Positions 6,037 to 10,786 of a stretch of DNA of 10,786 nt are shown piece by piece. This stretch comes from an uncultured Lachnospiraceae bacterium (GTDB lineage: Bacteria; Bacillota; Clostridia; Lachnospirales; Lachnospiraceae). Below the pieces are notes generated by a model, which did not search any database, was not told the origin of the DNA, and saw nothing but the letters and a program-made list of their open reading frames with translations. The translations under genes were made by a program, and so were the position numbers. The first letter of the stretch is position 1. Each line of letters starts with the position of its first letter. The stretch lies in contig CAJURT010000034.1 in assembly GCA_910588875.1 (NCBI GenBank), positions 1-10,786 on the forward strand, written 5' to 3'.

Positions 6037-8298
6037 CATTCTTCTCCACGCTCCCCGTTCCTGCAAGGCGGCACGAATCTCCGCCGCCAGTGCTTCTGTG
6101 GCCGGAATTTCTCTGGCGGCCGGTTCTTCCTGCCCGTAAATGATCCTTTCCATACGCTTTACCGTACGACCATAGAGCGCCGTATCAAAGGGGGCCTCTT
6201 CCATTCCGGCCACTTCCAGGGGATGTTCCGGGTTAAAACCTTCATATAATTTTTCCATCATCCCCATGATCCTGCCATACAGATAAACCATTTTTTCTTC
6301 TTTTTTCATCCTGTTATACCGAAAACGGGAATACAATAATCGGGCCAAATGCACCACTGCCGCCAAAAGGAACAAAAACAGCACCGCCAAAACCAATAGG
6401 TTACCGGACTTCGCTTCCTCCCAAGGGGCAGGCCTCTCTTCGTCAGCCTCCTCCGCAATTTCATACTCCTCCGAAGCCGATACCCCTGATAATCCCCCTC
6501 CTGCCCCTTCAAAGCTTTCATTGGGCACTGCAACTACAATATCCGCCTGGTAAAATTCCTCATAAAAACCTGGCGTGACTTCCACTGCCCTCCATCCCAT
6601 GCCATCCACATAGACCTCAACCCACGCATGGGAATTTTTCCCTGTCAAAACCGCCCTTCTGCCATCCTGCTGCCCTGCCTGTTCCTCTGTCAGCAGATAT
6701 CCCTCCACATAACGGGCCGGAATCCCTGCCGCCCGGTATGCCAATGTGGCAGCTGACGCATAGTAAGCGGCATTGCCTTCCTTTGACTCTGTCAGGAACC
6801 AGGTAAGAAAATCCTTGTTTGCCGGAACCCGGGCAGGCACCTCTTGATAAGCGGCCAGGATGCGCAGCACGATCCGTATCCGGGAAGTCACACTGTAAAT
6901 CCCCACTGCCTCTTCACTGCTGTCTCCCTGGAAAAACAGGGAATGAATCAACTCCTCCTGTTCTTTGCCAAGTTCCAGGTAATGGGTATATACGAAAGAC
7001 CGGTATATCCTCTCTGCCTGCCAAAACTGCCCCTGTGCACCGCCATAGGCTTCCCCCTGGTAAATCCAGGGATCCGGCATCTGGGTCTCTGCATTTTTCT
7101 GGACATTATAATAGGTAAAATCATATTTTTTCTTTCCAAACCATCCCAGGGCCTGCATTGACCAATCCTGTTTCCATGTCCCTGTTTCCTCCGGGCAGGC
7201 AAAAACCGTCTCCGGAAGATATACATACCGGCGGCTGGCTCCCACATTATTTACCGATACGGGCAGCTGAACCTCATTTTCATCCTCCGCCCCGGAAGCA
7301 GCCCTGTAGTCCCCATACTGCCTCCCAGGATGGAATTGTTGGCTCCCCAGCCATGAGAGCATGCCTGTAAACTCCCCTTTGTAATCCTCTGCCGGGAGGC
7401 ATCCCCACCTGTTTCCTTCATATTCAGAGCCCACAAACCCTCTCAGATATAGCGGTGCCGCCCCTCCCTCCAGTTCCAGGCGCGCCTGGGTTCCTGTCAG
7501 CATACGGTCCGCCTTTGTCAAATCTCCCTGCGGCAGGGTATCCTCCCCAAAACGCAGGGACTCCATCCCTTGTTTTGCCTGTACCCGAAACTCTCCGGAC
7601 ATCCTCTGCCAAAGGCTGCCAAAGACCGGCACCGGAAGCAAATTCAGCAAAGCCCACACCCCGGCAATCAGGAAAAGGGTCTCCCACCGGAAACCTGCAG
7701 GCCCGCTCATGCTGCACCAGGCGCCAACCCATCCTGCCACCAACAGCGCACATGCCCATCCTGGTATCCCAAGGGAAAACGCCATCCCAAGGCACAACGG
7801 CACAAACACAGCCAATGTCAGGCTGGCAAAGCGTTTCCTTTTCACCAGTTCCCAGATCACCGCGGAGCCTAAAAGCGCCACAACAATACCAAAAAGCTGT
7901 ACGTCCGCCAGTACATGGCCGGTGACGGCAAACCCTTCATAAAATGTGCCAAACACCTGGTTCCAAAGACCTAAAAACCCGTTTCCCCACATACGGATGC
8001 CCCTGGCTACACCTTGTGCCGAAAAAAAGAATGGGGCAGCGGCAGCCATCAGGCACAGGAAAGTCCCATAGGAACGTCCTTTTACCAGAGAATCTAAAAC
8101 AGATATCACCAAAACTGCAGCACCTGCCGCCAGAACCGGCACAAGGAAAACGGATTCTGTTCCCAACAGAAAGAAAAAAACCATCCAACCCATGGCAATC
8201 GCCATGGCGCTGGCGCCCTTCCCTATACTGGCAGATATCCGGTTAAATCTCCCTTCCTGTTTTTCTGACAACACCCGGACTTTTTGTTTCTCTCTCAT
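6028..8298 (-). CDS. Membrane protein with transglutaminase-like domain (TgpA-type), catalytic Cys missing
   Basis: A 756-residue protein with the TgpA layout: about seven hydrophobic segments in the first 230 residues, a large extracytoplasmic part (about 230-630), one further membrane span (about 633-656) and a C-terminal cytoplasmic region like DUF4129. The transglutaminase-like core is about 470-580, with LAYRAAGIPARYVEGY, NSHAWVEVYVDGMGW and EVTPGF. The expected Cys-His-Asp triad reads Ala510, His557 and Glu573: the segment that normally has the form GYCxxFA is GNAAYYA. Glu at the third site may be tolerated, but loss of the cysteine should abolish thiol chemistry, so a binding or structural role is more likely. 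It is the third complete gene of the moxR/DUF58 operon. GGAG lies five bases before the ATG at 8298. Confidence 0.88.
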   Translation of the reverse strand: MREKQKVRVLSEKQEGRFNRISASIGKGASAMAIAMGWMVFFFLLGTESVFLVPVLAAGAAVLVISVLDSLVKGRSYGTFLCLMAAAAPFFFSAQGVARGIRMWGNGFLGLWNQVFGTFYEGFAVTGHVLADVQLFGIVVALLGSAVIWELVKRKRFASLTLAVFVPLCLGMAFSLGIPGWACALLVAGWVGAWCSMSGPAGFRWETLFLIAGVWALLNLLPVPVFGSLWQRMSGEFRVQAKQGMESLRFGEDTLPQGDLTKADRMLTGTQARLELEGGAAPLYLRGFVGSEYEGNRWGCLPAEDYKGEFTGMLSWLGSQQFHPGRQYGDYRAASGAEDENEVQLPVSVNNVGASRRYVYLPETVFACPEETGTWKQDWSMQALGWFGKKKYDFTYYNVQKNAETQMPDPWIYQGEAYGGAQGQFWQAERIYRSFVYTHYLELGKEQEELIHSLFFQGDSSEEAVGIYSVTSRIRIVLRILAAYQEVPARVPANKDFLTWFLTESKEGNAAYYASAATLAYRAAGIPARYVEGYLLTEEQAGQQDGRRAVLTGKNSHAWVEVYVDGMGWRAVEVTPGFYEEFYQADIVVAVPNESFEGAGGGLSGVSASEEYEIAEEADEERPAPWEEAKSGNLLVLAVLFLFLLAAVVHLARLLYSRFRYNRMKKEEKMVYLYGRIMGMMEKLYEGFNPEHPLEVAGMEEAPFDTALYGRTVKRMERIIYGQEEPAAREIPATEALAAEIRAALQERGAWRRMKK

Positions 8299-8310
8299 CT
8301 CTTCTCCACG

Positions 8311-8334
8311 GTTCTATCCTTAGTTCTATCCTTT
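8311..8334 (-). repeat. 12-bp tandem duplication in front of the transglutaminase-like gene
   Basis: GTTCTATCCTTA (8311-8322) and GTTCTATCCTTT (8323-8334) are adjacent copies with 11 of 12 bases identical. On the coding strand each copy contains AAGGATAG, so the short gap between the DUF58 stop (8334-8336) and the next start holds two Shine-Dalgarno-like blocks besides the GGAG next to the ATG. Confidence 0.7.
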
Positions 8335-9506
8335 TATATCGAAATCATATGTTCTATGCTCCGCATATTTTCTATGGATATCCCTATCACTGCATATCCC
8401 CTGTCGCCTGCCAGGTATCCAGAGGCCCCTTTTGTGGCCTCAATCACCGTCAGGTCAGCCAACACGGACAAATTCTGTGCAGCCACCTCATTAACCTCCC
8501 CTGCCACATAAACCACCTTGGTATATTGGCGGTGCATCTGCTGGCTGATAAAAGCAAGCAACGTTTTGTCCCCGTCCCTTTGCACCGGATGGTTCATCAA
8601 ATGCAAAAGCATATTATCATAGCTGTGTGATGAGTCCACCGGCAAACAGCATATCTCACTTCCCGACAGATATCCCACAAAATGGGCAATATTCTGGTTG
8701 AGCAGCGCCCGGCTTAAGGATATCCCCAAGTCAAACACAGCACTTGCCACTGCCTCCGGCACCCTTTTGCTCCCGTACTGAAATGCCGGAGACAAAAGGA
8801 GCAGCGTATGGTAGTTCACCGGGCGGCCGAATTCCCGGACGATAAGCTGCTGCATCTTCCCGGATAGTTTCCAGTGGATGCCCTGAAGGGGATCCCCCTC
8901 CCTGTACTCCCGCAAGCCAAACACCTCGCTTACATCGGTACCGCTTTTTTTCCCGTCATAGATATCCCCCGGCTGCTCCCGTTCCCGGTGCCGGTTTAAA
9001 GAAACATACATCCTTGCTTCATAAGGGTATACCGTATAGGCAAAATCTGCTCCCAAAGGCTTATGGACAGAGAAAAGCCCCAGCAAGCCACTGCACTCTA
9101 ATCCACTGATCCGGATTACCCTTCCCCCACAGACTGCCGTATCCAGCACAATATCAAATTCATGGTGCCTCCCCCTGCCCAACTTCAAAAGATAGACCTC
9201 TTTCTTTTTCGTGCCAAACACATGGTTCTCTTCTGTCACATCAATTTTCACATTTCCTGCAGCAGGCCAAAATTTATATTCTATCTTAAGCTTGATTTCC
9301 ATCCTCTGTCCGCAGCAGCAGCTGTGCTCCCCTTCCAGTGAAAGGGATAATCCGCCGGCAGACAGGTATAGCCGGATTCCGGAAAGAACCGGCAAGGCTA
9401 TCAGCACTGCCAAAAGAGCCGGTGCCAGCCTCGCCCCGCCCCACAAACCGCAAAGCAGTACGGACAGCACGGCAAGCAAGTACATAATCCTATATTTTTT
9501 CATCAT
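8334..9506 (-). CDS. DUF58 domain-containing protein
   Basis: A 390-residue protein with two likely membrane segments near the N-terminus (about 7-22 and 27-46), an extended beta-rich region, and the DUF58 hallmark at about 196-226: FGLREYREGDPLQGIHWKLS followed by GKMQQLIVREF. DUF58 proteins, some with a VWA-like C-terminal fold, are nearly always encoded beside MoxR ATPases, as here, and are thought to be their partners; the biochemical role is unknown. I place the start at the ATG at 9506-9504 (MMKKYRIMYLL), because it overlaps the moxR stop as ATGA and a hydrophobic segment follows. The frame stays open 40 codons further upstream inside moxR, which I take as fortuitous. A run of three cysteines (63-65) is unusual. 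The next gene starts 35 bases after its stop. Confidence 0.88.
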   Translation of the reverse strand: MMKKYRIMYLLAVLSVLLCGLWGGARLAPALLAVLIALPVLSGIRLYLSAGGLSLSLEGEHSCCCGQRMEIKLKIEYKFWPAAGNVKIDVTEENHVFGTKKKEVYLLKLGRGRHHEFDIVLDTAVCGGRVIRISGLECSGLLGLFSVHKPLGADFAYTVYPYEARMYVSLNRHREREQPGDIYDGKKSGTDVSEVFGLREYREGDPLQGIHWKLSGKMQQLIVREFGRPVNYHTLLLLSPAFQYGSKRVPEAVASAVFDLGISLSRALLNQNIAHFVGYLSGSEICCLPVDSSHSYDNMLLHLMNHPVQRDGDKTLLAFISQQMHRQYTKVVYVAGEVNEVAAQNLSVLADLTVIEATKGASGYLAGDRGYAVIGISIENMRSIEHMISI

Positions 9507-10453
9507 CGATTCTTTTTGCCGGGCATTCCCGGTACACTTACGGATTGCATGATATCCTCCAAAAGCCCGGCCACGGTACGTCCTTCCATCCTGGCCTGTG
9601 GCCTGAGGATCACACGGTGGGCGCACACATCCCGGAACACTGCACGCACATCCTCCGGCACCACATAATCCCTCTCCCCAAGCAAGGCTTTCGCCCTGGC
9701 CATCCGCGACAAGGCAATAATTCCACGCGGGCTGACGCCAAGTTCCACCCCGTCATCCTCCCTCGTCCGTTCACACAGAACCGTGATATAGCGCAGTATG
9801 TCCTCCGTCATGCGGATCGTTGACAAATAATTCTGGACTTCCAAAACCATATCCCGGGTAACGACGGCCTGCACCTCATCCATCGTGTTCTGGCTCCGTT
9901 TCTCGTCCAATATACGGATTTGGTCTTCCGTGCTGGGATATCCGATGGAAAGACGTACCATAAACCGGTCAAGCTGGGCTTCCGGCAGGGGCTGTGTACC
10001 GGACATGCCTACCGGGTTCTGGGTGGCAATGCAGATAAACGGCTTCGGAAGCAGATAGGTGACGCCATCCACCGTCACATTTCCCTCCTCCATGGCCTCC
10101 AAAAGCGCCGACTGGGTCTTGGGTGAAGTCCTGTTGATCTCATCCCCCAGAAACAAATTTGTATGGACTGCACCGGGGCGGTACACCAGCCCTCCATCTC
10201 CCTGCCCCGGAACCGTATAGCCGGTGATATCCGAAGGCATGGTATCTGGCGTAAACTGAATTCTTTTATAATCCATCCCCAATGCACGGGAGAATCCCAG
10301 GGCCAGGGTCGTCTTCCCGACTCCCGGAGTGTCTTCAAGGAGAATATGCCCACCAGCATAAATCGCCATCAAGACCTTTTCAATAACCTGTTCTTTGCCG
10401 ATCAGCACTTTGCCGACTTCCTTCATAATCTGTTCGGATTGCCTGATAATCAT
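9503..10453 (-). CDS. MoxR family AAA+ ATPase
   Basis: A 316-residue cytoplasmic AAA+ ATPase of the MoxR family (AAA_3 plus C-terminal lid), thought to act as a chaperone or remodelling factor for its neighbours. Walker A is DTPGVGKTT (41-49), with Asp at the first glycine position of the loop. Walker B is LFLGDEINR (101-109). Also visible are SPKTQSALLEAMEEG (111-125), sensor 1 ATQNP with Asn147, PEAQLDRF (158-165) with the arginine-finger region, and sensor 2 SPRG (242-245). The length is normal. The ATG at 10453-10451 has AAGGAG (10469-10464) ten bases upstream. It overlaps the upstream gene's stop and the downstream DUF58 start by ATGA each, so the three are probably translated in a coupled way. 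The symbol moxR is avoided because it is a family name. Confidence 0.95.
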   Translation of the reverse strand: MIIRQSEQIMKEVGKVLIGKEQVIEKVLMAIYAGGHILLEDTPGVGKTTLALGFSRALGMDYKRIQFTPDTMPSDITGYTVPGQGDGGLVYRPGAVHTNLFLGDEINRTSPKTQSALLEAMEEGNVTVDGVTYLLPKPFICIATQNPVGMSGTQPLPEAQLDRFMVRLSIGYPSTEDQIRILDEKRSQNTMDEVQAVVTRDMVLEVQNYLSTIRMTEDILRYITVLCERTREDDGVELGVSPRGIIALSRMARAKALLGERDYVVPEDVRAVFRDVCAHRVILRPQARMEGRTVAGLLEDIMQSVSVPGMPGKKNR

Positions 10454-10786
10454 AGTGTTTCTTCTCCTTTGCCGTCTGTCGGGGCAGTTGCCGGAGTTTC
10501 CTCCGCCACGGCAAACGCTGATGGGTCTGCCTCTGAGACGTTTCCTCCAAAACCGCTTTCTCCCTGTTCCATTCCTTCTGGCCCGTTTTCTCCCGACTCA
10601 GTTTCCCCTGTCCCTGGCTCTGATCCATCCATGCCTGGTTTTTCCGATTCCGTTCCATCCGGTTCCGGCTCTCCCGGCTCTGGTTCTCCCGGCTCTGGTT
10701 CTCCCGGCTCTGTTCCATCCGGTTCCGACTCTCCCGGCCCGGGCTCTTCTGGGTCCGTTCCATCCGGCTCCGGTTCTCCCGGCTCT
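10450..10786 (-). CDS. C-terminal end of an unidentified protein with an acidic Pro/Glu/Gly repeat tail
   Basis: The last 111 codons of a gene that continues beyond the right edge. The stop TGA (10452-10450) overlaps the moxR start as ATGA, which supports this frame as the real one. The visible part is of low complexity and strongly acidic. Its outer half is built of pentapeptides, mainly EPGEP (four copies) and EPDGT (three copies) with variants such as GPGES and DPEEP. After that come Gly/Glu-rich sequence and a short Ala/Pro/Thr stretch ending GKGEETL. No membrane segment, LPXTG motif or recognised domain lies in this portion, so the function cannot be given. The tail looks like a flexible spacer or disordered extension. 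Its place in the operon suggests a protein acting with the MoxR/DUF58 system. Confidence 0.75.
   Translation of the reverse strand, partial: EPGEPEPDGTDPEEPGPGESEPDGTEPGEPEPGEPEPGEPEPDGTESEKPGMDGSEPGTGETESGENGPEGMEQGESGFGGNVSEADPSAFAVAEETPATAPTDGKGEETL
10642..10786 (-). repeat. 15-bp-periodic repeat encoding the pentapeptide tail
   Basis: The plus-strand unit GGCTCTGGTTCTCCC recurs in tandem around 10676-10710, and the longer block GTTCCATCCGG(T/C)TCCG begins at 10652, 10712 and 10757. These spacings (60 and 45) are multiples of 15, so unit number could change without shifting the frame. It runs off the right edge of the window. Confidence 0.8.

Noticed and set aside
7455..7925. Plus-strand open frames opposite the transglutaminase-like gene
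   Set aside because: They are proline-rich, low-information translations of the antisense strand with no ribosome sites; the minus-strand gene accounts for the region.
9507..9626. A 40-codon N-terminal extension of the DUF58 protein
   Set aside because: It lies wholly inside moxR, gives an unlikely polar sequence ahead of the membrane segment, and the ATG overlapping the moxR stop is the natural start.
10380..10763. A 127-codon minus-strand frame over the repeat and the start of moxR
   Set aside because: It is an out-of-frame reading of the 15-bp repeat. The alternative frame ends with an ATGA overlap on moxR and gives coherent pentapeptides, so that one is preferred.

Overview
The window looks like chromosomal DNA from an anaerobic Firmicute, most likely a Lachnospiraceae member (Clostridium cluster XIVa). 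This rests on a clostridial-type pyruvate phosphate dikinase whose catalytic histidine falls at residue 455, as in the Clostridium symbiosum enzyme, on a TPP-riboswitch-controlled thiXYZ-type transporter with a small thiamine-binding protein, and on a moxR / DUF58 / transglutaminase cluster. No RNA gene, insertion sequence, phage gene or CRISPR array was seen. The placement is an inference from gene types; no database was searched.

Layout. (1) 1-2396, minus strand: pyruvate phosphate dikinase (ppdK), complete at its N-terminus and cut off at its C-terminus by the window edge. (2) 2397-3005: a divergent intergenic region with a ppdK promoter on the minus strand, an unassigned palindromic element, and on the plus strand a promoter, a TPP riboswitch and an intrinsic terminator. 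(3) 3006-6005, plus strand: a thiamine/pyrimidine uptake operon made of an MTH1187-type thiamine-binding protein, an ABC permease, a ThiY-like substrate-binding lipoprotein and an ABC ATPase, ended by a hairpin overlapping the last stop codon. (4) 6028-10786, minus strand: a second operon read from right to left. It begins with the Pro/Glu/Gly-rich end of an unidentified gene cut by the window edge, then a MoxR AAA+ ATPase, a DUF58 protein and a large membrane protein with a transglutaminase-like domain. The first three are joined by 4-base ATGA overlaps.

How the genes work together. When thiamine pyrophosphate is scarce, the riboswitch should let transcription pass the terminator at 2909-2936, giving the lipoprotein, permease and ATPase that import a thiamine precursor (probably a formylaminopyrimidine or HMP-like pyrimidine) or thiamine itself. 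The small thiamine-binding protein may sense or buffer the vitamin. The minus-strand operon encodes a widely conserved MoxR/DUF58/transglutaminase module of poorly known, probably envelope-related function. ppdK belongs to central metabolism (PEP/pyruvate interconversion) and has no evident tie to either neighbour.

Most notable observation: the transglutaminase-like domain has alanine where the catalytic cysteine is expected and glutamate where the aspartate is expected, while the histidine is kept, so it looks like a pseudoenzyme. Other points are a three-half-site palindrome between ppdK and the riboswitch, a compact hairpin between the permease and binding-protein genes, a TTG-started permease overlapping the preceding gene, and a 15-bp-periodic repeat encoding an acidic pentapeptide tail.
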